Below are positions 8,520 to 17,638 of a DNA stretch of 64,000 nucleotides, piece after piece (positions within the stretch are counted from its first letter, which is position 1; each line of letters begins with the position of its first letter). The stretch lies in contig JALELV010000078.1 of the NCBI GenBank assembly GCA_022768545.1, forward strand, positions 52,012 to 116,011, written 5' to 3'. The notes under the pieces were generated by a model. That model saw only the letters and a program-made list of their open reading frames with translations. It did not search any database and was not told the origin of the DNA. Position numbers and translations under genes: made by a program. Origin of the DNA: Oscillospiraceae bacterium (GTDB lineage: Bacteria; Bacillota; Clostridia; Oscillospirales; Ruminococcaceae).

Positions 8520-10603
8520 TCCTTTAAGCCCCTTTCGTAGCCGCAGCCTTCCTTGGCGCAGTAGATCCTGCCGGCACGGCCCTTCTTTTTAAACAGGGTG
8601 GCTCCGCACTTGGGGCAGGTCTCGCTCATGGGGGTGTCCCAGGTCATGAAATCGCAGGTCGGGTTCTTTTCACAGCCGAAATAGGATTTTCCCGTCTTGC
8701 TCTTCTTGGCCAGCACCTTGCCCCCGCACTTGGGGCAGAGGCCGCCGGTCTCCTGCACGATCTTCTTGGTATTTCTGCACTCCGGGAAACCGGGGCAGGC
8801 CAAAAACTTCCCGAACCGGCCGATCTTGATGACCATCTTCCGCCCGCAGAGCTCGCACACCACGTCGGTTTCCTCGTCCGGCACCTTGACCCGGGTACCG
8901 TCCATATTTTTTTCCGCCGTCTCCAAAGTTTTGGCAAAGTCTCCGTAAAAAGCGCCCAGGGTTCCCACCCAGTCTGTTTTGCCTTCCTCCACCTGGTCCA
9001 GGTTCTGCTCCATCTGGGCCGTGAATGCAGCGTCCACGATCTTGGGGAACTGGTCGATCATCAGCTGGGTCGTCACCTCGCCCAGGGCCGTGGGCTTAAG
9101 GGCCTTGGCCTCCCGCTCCACATAACCGCGGGTGAGGATGGTGGTGATGGTGGGGGCGTAGGTGCTGGGGCGCCCGATGCCGTTTTCCTCCAGGGCCTTG
9201 ATCAACGAGGCCTCGGTGTAGCGGGCGGGCGGCTGGGTAAAGTGCTGGGTGCCTTCCAGGCTCTTCAACTTTAAGACGTCGTCCCTGGCAAGGGGAGGCA
9301 GAGCACCGCTCTCCTCCTTTTCCTCATCCTCTTTCTCGCGGCTCTCCTCGTAAAGCACTGTAAAGCCATCGAACTTTACAGTGTATCCAGAGGCCTTAAA
9401 AAGGTATTCGTTGGCCGTGATATCCACCGCCACGGTATCCAGCAGGGCATTCGCCATCTGGCTTGCAATAAAGCGCTCCCAAATGAGCTTGTAGAGCTTG
9501 TACTGGTCCCCGGTCAGGTATTCCTTCGCCTTGTCCGGGGTCATGTCCGCCATGGTGGGGCGGATGGCCTCGTGGGCGTCCTGGGCGTTGTTCTTGGATT
9601 TGAACACCCGGCGCTTCTCCGGCAGGTAGTCTTTTCCGTAGCGGCCCTCCACAAACGCGGCCGCTTCGGCGGCGGCCTCATCGGAAACCCGCAGAGAATC
9701 GGTCCTCATATAGGTGATCAGGCCCACCGCCCCCAGGGCGCCTACCTCCACGCCCTCGTAGAGCTCCTGAGCCGCCTTCATGGTGCGGCGGGCCTGGAAG
9801 CCCAGACGGCGGGAAGCCTCCTGCTGCAGGGTACTGGTGGTAAAGGGCGGGGCCGGGCTCTTGCGCCGCACGCTCTTCTTCACGCCGGAGACGACATACT
9901 CCGCCCCCTCCAGCTGCGCCAGAATGGCGTCGGCTTCCTCCTTGTTGTGGATCTCAAGCTTTTTATCTTTGCCGTAGAGCTTGGCCGCAAAGGCTTTGCG
10001 GCTGGACTTGGCCGTGAGCTTCGCGTCAACAGACCAGTACTCCTCGCTTTTAAACTTCTTGATCTCGTTTTCCCGGTCCACGATCAGGCGTACCGCCACC
10101 GACTGCACACGCCCCGCGGAGAGGCCCCGGCGCACCTTGCGCCACAGAAAAGGGCTCAGCTTGTAACCCACGATGCGGTCCAGGATCCGCCGGGTCTGCT
10201 GGGCGTTTACCAGGTTGATGTCGATCTCCCGGGGGTGCTCCATACCGGATTTTACCCCGGAGCGGGTGATCTCGTTAAAGGTGATGCGGTTGGCGTCCTC
10301 CAGGCTCAGGTTCAGCAGATGGGCCAAATGCCAGGAGATCGCCTCTCCCTCGCGGTCGGGGTCGGTGGCGAGATAGACGGTATCGCTTTTTTTCGCCTGC
10401 TTTTTAAGCCCCGCGATGAGCTCTTCTTTCCCTTTGATATCCACATAGGTGGGCTCAAAGCCGTGGTCCACGTCCACCCCGAGCTTGCTCTTGGGCAGGT
10501 CCCGGACATGGCCCATGGAGGCGACGACCTCATAGCCCTCTCCCAGATATTTTTTAATGGTCTTTGCCTTCGCCGGAGACTCGACGATCACAAGGTTTGA
10601 CAT
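8516..10603 (-). CDS. topA: DNA topoisomerase I
   Basis: Type IA topoisomerase that relaxes negative supercoils. I start it at the ATG 10601-10603 (GGAGAAG 6 bases upstream, MSNLVIVESPAKAKTI), giving 695 residues. The Toprim domain shows ATDPDREGEA near residue 85, and the active-site tyrosine is in LITYMRTDS near residue 298. Three C-terminal four-cysteine zinc modules follow, beginning CELCG, CPKCGGK and CPKCGAT. It is downstream of dprA by 92 bases and overlaps trmFO, the usual dprA-topA-trmFO order. Confidence 0.97.
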   Translation of the reverse strand: MSNLVIVESPAKAKTIKKYLGEGYEVVASMGHVRDLPKSKLGVDVDHGFEPTYVDIKGKEELIAGLKKQAKKSDTVYLATDPDREGEAISWHLAHLLNLSLEDANRITFNEITRSGVKSGMEHPREIDINLVNAQQTRRILDRIVGYKLSPFLWRKVRRGLSAGRVQSVAVRLIVDRENEIKKFKSEEYWSVDAKLTAKSSRKAFAAKLYGKDKKLEIHNKEEADAILAQLEGAEYVVSGVKKSVRRKSPAPPFTTSTLQQEASRRLGFQARRTMKAAQELYEGVEVGALGAVGLITYMRTDSLRVSDEAAAEAAAFVEGRYGKDYLPEKRRVFKSKNNAQDAHEAIRPTMADMTPDKAKEYLTGDQYKLYKLIWERFIASQMANALLDTVAVDITANEYLFKASGYTVKFDGFTVLYEESREKEDEEKEESGALPPLARDDVLKLKSLEGTQHFTQPPARYTEASLIKALEENGIGRPSTYAPTITTILTRGYVEREAKALKPTALGEVTTQLMIDQFPKIVDAAFTAQMEQNLDQVEEGKTDWVGTLGAFYGDFAKTLETAEKNMDGTRVKVPDEETDVVCELCGRKMVIKIGRFGKFLACPGFPECRNTKKIVQETGGLCPKCGGKVLAKKSKTGKSYFGCEKNPTCDFMTWDTPMSETCPKCGATLFKKKGRAGRIYCAKEGCGYERGLKD

Positions 10604-10695
10604 ATCTTCTCCATTCCGCCGCTTTCGCGGCATCTCCTGAATTGATCAAAAACCGGCAGAAGCCGCCCGGCCCGCAAACAAGCCGGCTGCGCACC

Positions 10696-11832
10696 CTACC
10701 GGATGCTGTAGCGCCTTCCCGCGCCCGCAGATACAAAACCCATTATTTCAAGTTCTGAGAGCGCTGTCAAGACTTCTTTGGCATTTTTTCCTGTTTTCAG
10801 CGCAATTTCATCCAGGTTGGCCGGGATCTCTGTCAGAACATCGTAGATCTCCTGCATCTCCGGTGTGGCCCCCTGAAGAGCCTTTTTTCCCTTGACCGAA
10901 AGGTTTTGTTCCTGCTTTTCTGTCTCGGTGGCGATCTCGTCGATATTTATTCTCTCAGAAAAACGGTAGCGGTATTCCTCCAAAATATCGGCGGCGGAAG
11001 CCACAGGGATGGCGCCCAGGCGCAGCAGGCGGAAGGTACCGCGGGAGTTTTCGTTAAAAATATCGTTGGGGACTGCAAAAACATCCCGCCCCTGTTCCAG
11101 GGCCAGGTTCGCGGTGATTAAAGAACCGCTTTTTAAATCTGCCTCCACCACCGTGACCCCCAGGGAAAGGCCGGAGATGATGCGGTTCCGGATGGGAAAA
11201 TGAAACCCGGCGGGCTCGGAACCCAGGGGAAACTCCGACACCACCGCCCCGTTGTGAGAGATCACCTCCATCAGCGCCCGGTTTTCCCGGGGGTAAGGCA
11301 CGTCCAGCCCGCTGCCCAGCACCGCGATGGTACGGCCCTCCGCCTTGAGCACTGCCTTGTGAGCCACGGTGTCGATGCCCCGGGCCATGCCGCTCACCAC
11401 CACGGCCCCGGCGCGGGCCAGCTCGAAGGAGATCTTGGACGCGGCGCGGAAGCCGTAGTCGGAGTAATTGCGGGTTCCGACCACCGCCACCGCCGCCTGT
11501 TCGTCGATCCCCTTCAGGGTACCGTTTACATACAAAACCGCCGGCTTTCCATAAATGTTTTTCAGCCGGTCCGGGTAATCCGGGTCCTCCGGCGTGAGGA
11601 CCTGATACCCTTTATCCAGCGTGCGCTCACACATCCGGAGGGCGTCGGAAAGAGACGTCTCGACAAGACGCGCCCGCTCCCGGGGGGAGAGAAAGCCCAC
11701 CGAGGAAAAGCCGCTCTTCTTCTCCGCATATAAAAATTCCGGCGTCTCAAAGGCCTCCATCACCTTGTCCACAGTGCCGCTCCCCGGCCCCAGTGCATTT
11801 GAAAGCCAGACCCAATATTCTTTCCCTGCCAT
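10696..11832 (-). CDS. dprA: DNA-processing protein DprA
   Basis: Loads RecA onto incoming single-stranded DNA during natural transformation. The chosen ATG (11830-11832) has AAGGAG 9 bases upstream and gives 378 residues. An alternative ATG 36 bases earlier lacks such a site. The Rossmann-like core has GTRNYSDYG, SGMARGID and VLGSGLDVPYPRENR, then GSLITANLALEQGR. A C-terminal winged-helix (DprA_WH) region ends the protein. The presence of dprA alone does not prove competence. It is followed by topA and preceded by a 37-base gap from the RNA methyltransferase. Confidence 0.96.
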   Translation of the reverse strand: MAGKEYWVWLSNALGPGSGTVDKVMEAFETPEFLYAEKKSGFSSVGFLSPRERARLVETSLSDALRMCERTLDKGYQVLTPEDPDYPDRLKNIYGKPAVLYVNGTLKGIDEQAAVAVVGTRNYSDYGFRAASKISFELARAGAVVVSGMARGIDTVAHKAVLKAEGRTIAVLGSGLDVPYPRENRALMEVISHNGAVVSEFPLGSEPAGFHFPIRNRIISGLSLGVTVVEADLKSGSLITANLALEQGRDVFAVPNDIFNENSRGTFRLLRLGAIPVASAADILEEYRYRFSERINIDEIATETEKQEQNLSVKGKKALQGATPEMQEIYDVLTEIPANLDEIALKTGKNAKEVLTALSELEIMGFVSAGAGRRYSIR

Positions 11833-11869
11833 GCTGTCAGCTCCTTCCCCGCAAGGGCATCCACTCATT

Positions 11870-12664
11870 CTATTTCCGCTCCCGGCTCATCTCCCAGAGC
11901 AGCACCGCGGCGGCCACCCCCGCGTTGAGGGATTCCGCTCCGCCTTTCATATCGATAAAGACCGTCCGGCCGCAGCGGGAGAGCACTTCCGGTGAGATCC
12001 CGTTGCCTTCGTTTCCCACTACTGCCACGCACCGGGCCGGAAAGCACACCTCCGAAAGGCGCTGCGCTTTTCGGTCCAGGGCCGCCCCGTAGACGGCAAA
12101 GCCTGCCTTTTGCGCCCGGTCTAAAGCCGATGGCAAATCCTCCACCTCCGCCGTGGGAAGCCGGAAAGCGCTTCCCATGGTGGCGCGCAGCACCTTGGGG
12201 CTGAAGCGGTCGGCGCATCCCGGCCCCAGGATCAGCCCGGAAAGGCCGAAGGCGTCGGCGGTGCGGATGATCGTCCCCAGGTTGCCCGGGTCCTGCAGGG
12301 TATCCAGGGCAAGGTACCGGCCCCCGGAGGAAAAATCCGGTTCCGGTGCCGCCTTCGACATCCCGCAGAGGCAGAACACCCCCTGGGGGGCGGCCTGATC
12401 GCTGATCTTATTTGCAAGGCCCTCCGCCAGCAGCGCCGCGTGTGCCGCTTTGTTTTGCAGCAGCAGGGCTTCCTCCGGGCAGCGGCGCATCCAGGCCCCC
12501 GTCATCAGCACCCAGGCGATCTCCACCCCGCAGGCCGCGGCCTCCCCGCAGAGCTTTGTGCCCTCTGTCAGGAAAAGCCCCTGCTCCCGGCGGGCCTTCC
12601 GGTCTCTGCCCAGGGCGCAGGCCAGCTTGACCAGTTTGTTTTCACGGCTGGTGATCTGTTCCAT
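11870..12664 (-). CDS. TrmH/SpoU-family RNA 2'-O-methyltransferase
   Basis: SAM-dependent 2'-O-ribose methyltransferase acting on rRNA or tRNA. The 264 residues contain an N-terminal substrate-binding part and a SpoU knot domain with LDTLQDPGNLGTIIRTADAF near residue 115, VVGNEGNGIS near 215 and SLNAGVAAAVLLWE near the end. These are the three SpoU motifs. It is downstream of rplT but separated from it by a strong terminator, and precedes dprA. The position resembles the TsnR/YsgA-type methyltransferases that follow rplT in Firmicutes. The exact target nucleotide cannot be read from the sequence. Confidence 0.92.
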   Translation of the reverse strand: MEQITSRENKLVKLACALGRDRKARREQGLFLTEGTKLCGEAAACGVEIAWVLMTGAWMRRCPEEALLLQNKAAHAALLAEGLANKISDQAAPQGVFCLCGMSKAAPEPDFSSGGRYLALDTLQDPGNLGTIIRTADAFGLSGLILGPGCADRFSPKVLRATMGSAFRLPTAEVEDLPSALDRAQKAGFAVYGAALDRKAQRLSEVCFPARCVAVVGNEGNGISPEVLSRCGRTVFIDMKGGAESLNAGVAAAVLLWEMSRERK

Positions 12665-12734
12665 CGCTATCTCTTCCCCGTTTGCCGCCGGCCTGTCCTG
12701 CCCCGGCGGGCGGCGGATACCGGCCGGGAGATAT

Positions 12735-12770
12735 AAAACGAGCCCGTGTAATCTGTGCGATACACGGGCT
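12735..12770 (-). terminator. Rho-independent terminator after rplT
   Basis: A 10-bp perfect stem, AGCCCGTGTA paired with TACACGGGCT around a 10-base loop, is followed on the minus strand by CGTTTTATAT. It lies just 10 bases beyond the rplT stop and closes the infC-rpmI-rplT operon. Confidence 0.85.
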
Positions 12771-12779
12771 GTTGTTTCA

Positions 12780-13133
12780 TTAGAGGGCGGCTTTGGCCTT
12801 TTCCACCAGAGCGGTGAAAGCGGCCGCGTCGTGGATCGCGATCTCGGAGAGCATCTTTCTGTTGAGCTCTACGCCGGCTTTTTTCAGGCCGTTCATGAAG
12901 GTGGAGTAGTTAATCCCGTTCATGCGGCAGGCGGCGGAAATGCGGGTGATCCACAGGCTGCGGAAGTCTCTCTTCTTCTGCTTTCTGCCGATATAGGCAT
13001 AGTTGCCGGATTTCATTACGGCCTGTTTGGCCATTTTGAAGTGTTTGCTTTTGGCGCCAAAGTAACCTTTCGCCAGCTTAAGAACTTTCTTTCTTCTCTT
13101 GCGGGTCATCATTGCCCCTTTAATACGAGCCAT
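12780..13133 (-). CDS. rplT: 50S ribosomal protein L20
   Basis: Early-assembly large-subunit protein. In Firmicutes it also binds the leader of its own operon to repress it. It has 117 residues and starts [16 protein letters not shown] with a strongly basic N-terminal tail, then [19 protein letters not shown] and [15 protein letters not shown], all typical of L20. It is the last gene of the operon, 34 bases after rpmI, with a terminator right behind it. Confidence 0.98.
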   Translation of the reverse strand: MARIKGAMMTRKRRKKVLKLAKGYFGAKSKHFKMAKQAVMKSGNYAYIGRKQKKRDFRSLWITRISAACRMNGINYSTFMNGLKKAGVELNRKMLSEIAIHDAAAFTALVEKAKAAL

Positions 13134-13167
13134 ATCTTTAATCCTCCATTATCAACTGAAATATGTC

Positions 13168-13365
13168 TTAGTGGTTGGCCAGCATCAGCTTGATGACTTT
13201 TACGTTGGTCTTATCGGCGTAAGCCGCTTTGCGCAGGCCTCTTTTTCTCTTGGTATCTTTTTTGTTGAGAATGTGAGATTTAAAAGCGTGGGCACGTTTT
13301 ACCTTACCGTTTTTGGTGAGCTTAAAGCGTTTTTTCGCACCGGAATGTGTTTTCAGCTTAGGCAT
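13168..13365 (-). CDS. rpmI: 50S ribosomal protein L35
   Basis: Small basic large-subunit protein of 65 residues. It starts [17 protein letters not shown] and ends KLMLANH, typical of L35. It lies between infC (21 bases upstream) and rplT in the universal order, with a good AGGAGG-type site before its ATG. Confidence 0.97.
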   Translation of the reverse strand: MPKLKTHSGAKKRFKLTKNGKVKRAHAFKSHILNKKDTKRKRGLRKAAYADKTNVKVIKLMLANH

Positions 13366-13386
13366 TTGAATTTCCTCCTGTTTCGG

Positions 13387-13902
13387 TTACTTAACGGGTT
13401 TTGGGGCAAGGAACAGCGCCATGCTGCGCCCTTCCATCTTGGGCTGCTTTTCAACGTTGCCGGCCTCCGCGCAAATATCCGCAAACTTCTTGAGCAGCAC
13501 GGTCCCCAACTCGGGATGAGCCATCTCGCGGCCGCGGAAGCGGACAGAAACCTTTACCTTATCCCCGCCCTTCAAAAACTTGATGGCGTGGTTTGCCTTG
13601 GTCTCAAAATCATGAGTATCGATGTTCAGGGAAAGGCGGACCTCCTTGACGTCGATGATCTTCTGATTTTTTCTGGCTTCCTTCTCCCGTTTGGCCTGCT
13701 CAAAGCGGTATTTTCCGTAATCCATGATCCGGCATACCGGCGGCGTGGCCTGCGGGGCGATCTTCACCAGGTCGAGGTTTTTTTCGATCGCGATCTTCTG
13801 CGCGTCTTTCACGGAAAGAATGCCGAGCTGACTGCCGTCGGCGTCGATCACCCTGACTTCCTTATCCCTGATCTCCTCGTTGATAAGCAGTTCCTTGCTG
13901 AT
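13387..13902 (-). CDS. infC: Translation initiation factor IF-3, probable AUC start
   Basis: Prevents premature subunit joining and checks start-codon choice. Homologous sequence begins at ISKELLINEEIRDKEV. That isoleucine is an ATC codon at 13900-13902, with GGAGGTG 6 bases upstream. The next upstream in-frame ATG (13962) would add 20 residues of leader sequence overlapping the attenuator and has no good site. I therefore start it at AUC, giving 171 residues, the usual length. Non-AUG starts (AUU, AUC) are the known basis of IF-3 autoregulation. Domains: N-terminal with PVCRIMDYGKYRFEQ, C-terminal with IKFLKGGDKVKVSVRFRGRE. Confidence 0.95.
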   Translation of the reverse strand: MSKELLINEEIRDKEVRVIDADGSQLGILSVKDAQKIAIEKNLDLVKIAPQATPPVCRIMDYGKYRFEQAKREKEARKNQKIIDVKEVRLSLNIDTHDFETKANHAIKFLKGGDKVKVSVRFRGREMAHPELGTVLLKKFADICAEAGNVEKQPKMEGRSMALFLAPKPVK

Positions 13903-14077
13903 ATGAAGCACCTCCAAAACCCAATTTCCATAGCAATAAACAAAGCGCGGAAGAAATGACATTCGTTCCGCGCCTCAACACAATAACAAACCGGTAAAGC
14001 ACCGGCTATTTCCTGTATTGACCGGATGTCGCATCCGCGCATCGGTGAGAACGAATCATCTGTTCTACTTTGTTTTC
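13903..14077 (-). promoter_or_regulatory. L20-type leader with transcription attenuator before infC
   Basis: The transcript from the promoter at 14084-14112 has about 175 bases before infC. The leader contains several stems and, close to the gene, an 8-bp stem GCGCGGAA/TTCCGCGC (13945-13973) followed on the minus strand by TTTGTTTATT (13935-13944). This is a terminator-like attenuator placed before the infC site. Firmicutes infC-rpmI-rplT operons carry an L20-responsive leader at this position. Assignment to that RNA family rests on position and architecture; a covariance-model search was not run. Confidence 0.7.
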
Positions 14078-14083
14078 CTATGT

Positions 14084-14112
14084 AGTATATCAGCCTTCCC
14101 TCTTGCTGTCAA
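14084..14112 (-). promoter_or_regulatory. Sigma-A promoter of infC-rpmI-rplT
   Basis: On the minus strand TTGACA (14107-14112), 17 bases, TATACT (14084-14089). The -10 lies just past the addA stop and the -35 within its last codons. The expected start is near 14077. Confidence 0.85.
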
Positions 14113-17100
14113 GGGTTTTTGGCTCAAAATCAAGCAAAATATCCCGGCCCAGGGCAAAGGAATAGATCCGGCACTCCCGCACCGGCAGGCCCAGTCCCTC
14201 CTGCAGGATGTCCCGGTAGATCTCCAGCTGGCGCCCGTAGCGCCGGGCCAGCTCCTCCGGAGCGCCGACCCGGTCGGATTTATAATCCACCAGCACCAGG
14301 GCCTCCCCTTCCCGAAAGACGCAGTCCGCCACGCCCTGCACCGTGATGCGGTCCTCCGGCTCCCCCGCAAGGCCCAGCTGGCCGGGGGATGCCTCCCACA
14401 AAAAGCGCAGCTCCCGCTTTACTTCCTCCGAGCGGCGGATCCTCCCGTAGAGTTCCGAGGCAAAAAAGCGGCGCAGGGCGGTAAGGTCCAGGCTCGCGGC
14501 CTCCGCCTCGGTAAGGTAGCGGCGCTCTGCAAGCCGCCGAACCTCTCCTTCCAGGTCCTTTCGGGCCTCCTCGTACCGGGAAAACTGCATAAACTTATGC
14601 ACTGCCTGCCCCCTCCGGGCACCGGTGAGGGTGTCCTCCGGCAGAAACCGGGGAACACGGGAAAAATCCGGCTTGCGGGCCGGGGCGCCCTTCGCCGCCT
14701 CGGAGACTCCTAATTTGGAAGGGGTCAGAACGGAAGCCGGGTGGGGGTAAACAAAGCCCGTCTGGCGGCGCAGGCGAAGAAGATCCTCACGGTCCGGCAC
14801 GGCGGTAAACTTCGCCGCCGTCTCCGGCTCCTCCGCCTGCTCTGCGGGGGGCTCCAGAGAGACCTCAAACCGGCTCTCCTCCCCCGAGAGCACCCGGGGC
14901 AGCCCGATGCCTCCCCGCTCCCGCAGGGCGGCAAGGTCCGGATGCCGGATCAGGCTCTGCAGCATCCACTGGGCATAGGAGCCCCCCGCCCGCACCACCG
15001 CCGGGGAGATCTGATCCCCGGTCTCGGCCGAAAGCCGTGACAGGGTCTGCCAGGGCTTTTTGAGCGCCGCGGTGATGATGAGCTTTTCCCGGGCGCGGGT
15101 GAGCGCCACATAGAGCACCCGCATCTCCTCGCTGAGGGACGCGCGCTCGTTTTCCAGCCGCAGGGCCTCCATGGGCACAGTGGTAAATTGGATGCCCAGG
15201 CGGCGGTCCCGCCGCACACAGGCAAAGCCCAGCTGCGGATGCAGGATCGTCCGGTCGCGCAGGTCCTGCTTGTTGAAACTTTTGGCGGTGTCGCACAGCA
15301 GCACCACCGGAAACTCCAGCCCTTTGGAGCGGTGGATGCTCATCACCCTCACCGCGTCCTCCACGCCGGAAGCCCCCGCCGCTCCGGGCAGGTCGGAGCC
15401 CCGCTCCGTCAGCCGCCCAAGGTAGCGCAGAAAACCGGAAAGCCCTCCTCCGCCCCGGCTGTAGGCCGCGGCGTACTCCGCCAAAAGCAGAAGGTTCGCA
15501 CGGCGTTCCTCCCCCCGCGGCTGGGCCAGCACGATAGAAGGGTACTCCGTCGTGCTGTAGATATGGCGCAGCAGCGCCTCCACCGGCAGGCGCGCCGCCT
15601 CCCGGCGGAAGCCCTCCAGCATCCGGACAAACCGCTCCGCCGCCGGCTCCCCCTCCCCGGCGGCCTCAAGGAGGCTGAGGTAGAGCTCCCGGGAGCGGTC
15701 CCGCAGGCGCAGGCGCGCCAGGGCGTCCGGGTCAAACCCTCCGATGGGGGAGAGCAAGGCCGCCGCCAGTGGGATATCTGAGAGCGGGTCATCCACCGCC
15801 CGCAGGAGGGACAGCACCGCCGACACCTCCCGGGATTCCAGATAGCTTCCCGTCCCCTCCGACCAGGCGGAGATGCCCTCCTTCCGGAGGGCCTCCACAT
15901 AGGCCGCCGCCTTGCCTTTGGGGGAACGCAGCAGAATACAGATATCCCGGGGCAGCACCGCCCTGGGGCCCGTCTCGCCCTGGATCTCCATCCCACTCTC
16001 CAGCAGCCGGCGCACCCGGCGGGCGGCAAATGCCGCCTCCGCTTGGACGGCGGGGCGCTCCTCCCCTTCCAGGTCTAGGATGCAGAACTCCGTCCTGCAC
16101 GAAGTGCTCTCCGGATAGGCCGCGCCGGGGACAAGCAGCTCCTCCCCGGTGTAGTCGATCTCCCCCAGCTCCCGGCTCATGAGCTGGGAGAAGAAGAAAT
16201 TTACCGTGTCAGTCACCTCCCGGCGGCTGCGGAAATTGCGTTCCAATGTGAGCTTTGCCGGGAAAACACACCCGTCCCAGGGGCGGTACCGGTCCTTTTT
16301 GTCCAAAAAGATCTCCGGCATGGCCTGGCGGAAACGGTAGATGCTCTGTTTGACGTCCCCCACAAAAAAAAGATTTTCCTCCCGGCGGGAGAGCCCCCGG
16401 AAGATCATATCCTGCACCTCGTTGGTGTCCTGGTATTCATCGATGAAGATCTCGTCGTATTTCTGTGCTTCCTCCCGGGCCAGGGCAGTGGGGGAATACC
16501 CCTCTCCGTCCGGCTCCATCAAAAGCGAAAGGGTCAGGTGCTCCAGGTCGGAAAAATCCAGCAGCTTTTTCTCCCGCTTCTTTTCCTCCAGACGGCGGGA
16601 AAAATCCTTCACCAGAGAAAACAGCCGCTCCACCTTGGGGGCAAGGTCCTCTATATCCTGCGCAAACTCCTCCTCGGTGGCGCAGAACTGCTTTTCCGCC
16701 AGCTTCCCCACGGCGGATTTCACCTGATCCCGCAGGGCCTTTACCCCGTCCTTGACGGGGTTTTCGCCCCGCAGGGCTCCCAGGCGTCCAAACACAAAGC
16801 CGCGCAGCCGCCCGCACACCGCGTCCCACGCCCGGTTTTCGATCTGCTCTGCAAGCTCCTCCAGCTGGGCCAGGTCGCCCGCCAGGGCGGGGCCGTAGGC
16901 CTTCTCCGCGGCGGCGTCCTCCCGGATGAGCTCCTGCGCCTGACGGATGCAGCCCGCCGCGTAAGATACCGTCTGGGCGGCGTAGCGCAGGATCACCTCG
17001 CCCCACACCGACTCCGCCGCCCCGCCCGGCTCCCGGTAGAGGGCGAGCTTTTTGTCCAGCCAGCTTTCGTAAAAGGGATGGGAACGGATAAAATCGTAGA

Positions 17101-17638
17101 GTTTAAACACCGTCTCCATCAGTTTCCTGTCGTCCCGGCCGGAGGAGAGCAGCTCCACCAGCTCGGCAAAACCGCCGTCTCCGTCCCGGGCGTAAAAGTC
17201 CTCCACCGCCTCCTCCGCGGCGGCATCCCGCAGCAGCGCCAGCTGGTTTTCGTCGCCCACGGCGCAGTCCGGCGCGACGGAAAGCCGTTCGAAATGCCGG
17301 CGGATAAAATCCAGGCAGAAGGAATGGATGGTGCTGATCTGCGCCCTCTCCAGCAGCATCTGCTGGCGGCGCAGCCCCAGGTCTCCGGGGGCCTCCTCCA
17401 GCATGGCGGAGAGCCGGGCCTGGATGCGCGCCTTCATCTCTGCCGCCGCCGCATTTGTAAAGGTGACGATCAGCATCCGGTCGGCGTCCACAGGGTTTTC
17501 CGGGTCGGTCATCCGGCGGACGGCCCGCTCCACCAGCACCGCCGTCTTGCCGGAACCCGCCGCCGCACAGAGCAGAAGGGTGCCGCCGCGGCTCTCGATG
17601 GCCTGCCTCTGCTTATCGGTCCATTTTTTCTCCGCCAA
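14090..17638 (-). CDS. addA: ATP-dependent helicase/nuclease subunit A
   Basis: Helicase-nuclease subunit that processes double-strand breaks for RecA, the Firmicutes counterpart of RecBCD. It has 1182 residues. The UvrD-type N-terminus has Walker A AAAGSGKTAVLVERAV near residue 25 and VTFTNAAAAEMK, helicase motif II lies in IFIDEYQDTN, and MSIHRSKGLEFPVV follows. The C-terminal nuclease has LVDYKSDRVG, the PD-(D/E)xK core. The start is a TTG (17636-17638) with GAGGAGG upstream, 26 bases inside addB, which ties the two subunits' translation together. The infC promoter overlaps its 3' end. Confidence 0.96.
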   Translation of the reverse strand: MAEKKWTDKQRQAIESRGGTLLLCAAAGSGKTAVLVERAVRRMTDPENPVDADRMLIVTFTNAAAAEMKARIQARLSAMLEEAPGDLGLRRQQMLLERAQISTIHSFCLDFIRRHFERLSVAPDCAVGDENQLALLRDAAAEEAVEDFYARDGDGGFAELVELLSSGRDDRKLMETVFKLYDFIRSHPFYESWLDKKLALYREPGGAAESVWGEVILRYAAQTVSYAAGCIRQAQELIREDAAAEKAYGPALAGDLAQLEELAEQIENRAWDAVCGRLRGFVFGRLGALRGENPVKDGVKALRDQVKSAVGKLAEKQFCATEEEFAQDIEDLAPKVERLFSLVKDFSRRLEEKKREKKLLDFSDLEHLTLSLLMEPDGEGYSPTALAREEAQKYDEIFIDEYQDTNEVQDMIFRGLSRREENLFFVGDVKQSIYRFRQAMPEIFLDKKDRYRPWDGCVFPAKLTLERNFRSRREVTDTVNFFFSQLMSRELGEIDYTGEELLVPGAAYPESTSCRTEFCILDLEGEERPAVQAEAAFAARRVRRLLESGMEIQGETGPRAVLPRDICILLRSPKGKAAAYVEALRKEGISAWSEGTGSYLESREVSAVLSLLRAVDDPLSDIPLAAALLSPIGGFDPDALARLRLRDRSRELYLSLLEAAGEGEPAAERFVRMLEGFRREAARLPVEALLRHIYSTTEYPSIVLAQPRGEERRANLLLLAEYAAAYSRGGGGLSGFLRYLGRLTERGSDLPGAAGASGVEDAVRVMSIHRSKGLEFPVVLLCDTAKSFNKQDLRDRTILHPQLGFACVRRDRRLGIQFTTVPMEALRLENERASLSEEMRVLYVALTRAREKLIITAALKKPWQTLSRLSAETGDQISPAVVRAGGSYAQWMLQSLIRHPDLAALRERGGIGLPRVLSGEESRFEVSLEPPAEQAEEPETAAKFTAVPDREDLLRLRRQTGFVYPHPASVLTPSKLGVSEAAKGAPARKPDFSRVPRFLPEDTLTGARRGQAVHKFMQFSRYEEARKDLEGEVRRLAERRYLTEAEAASLDLTALRRFFASELYGRIRRSEEVKRELRFLWEASPGQLGLAGEPEDRITVQGVADCVFREGEALVLVDYKSDRVGAPEELARRYGRQLEIYRDILQEGLGLPVRECRIYSFALGRDILLDFEPKTLDSKREG

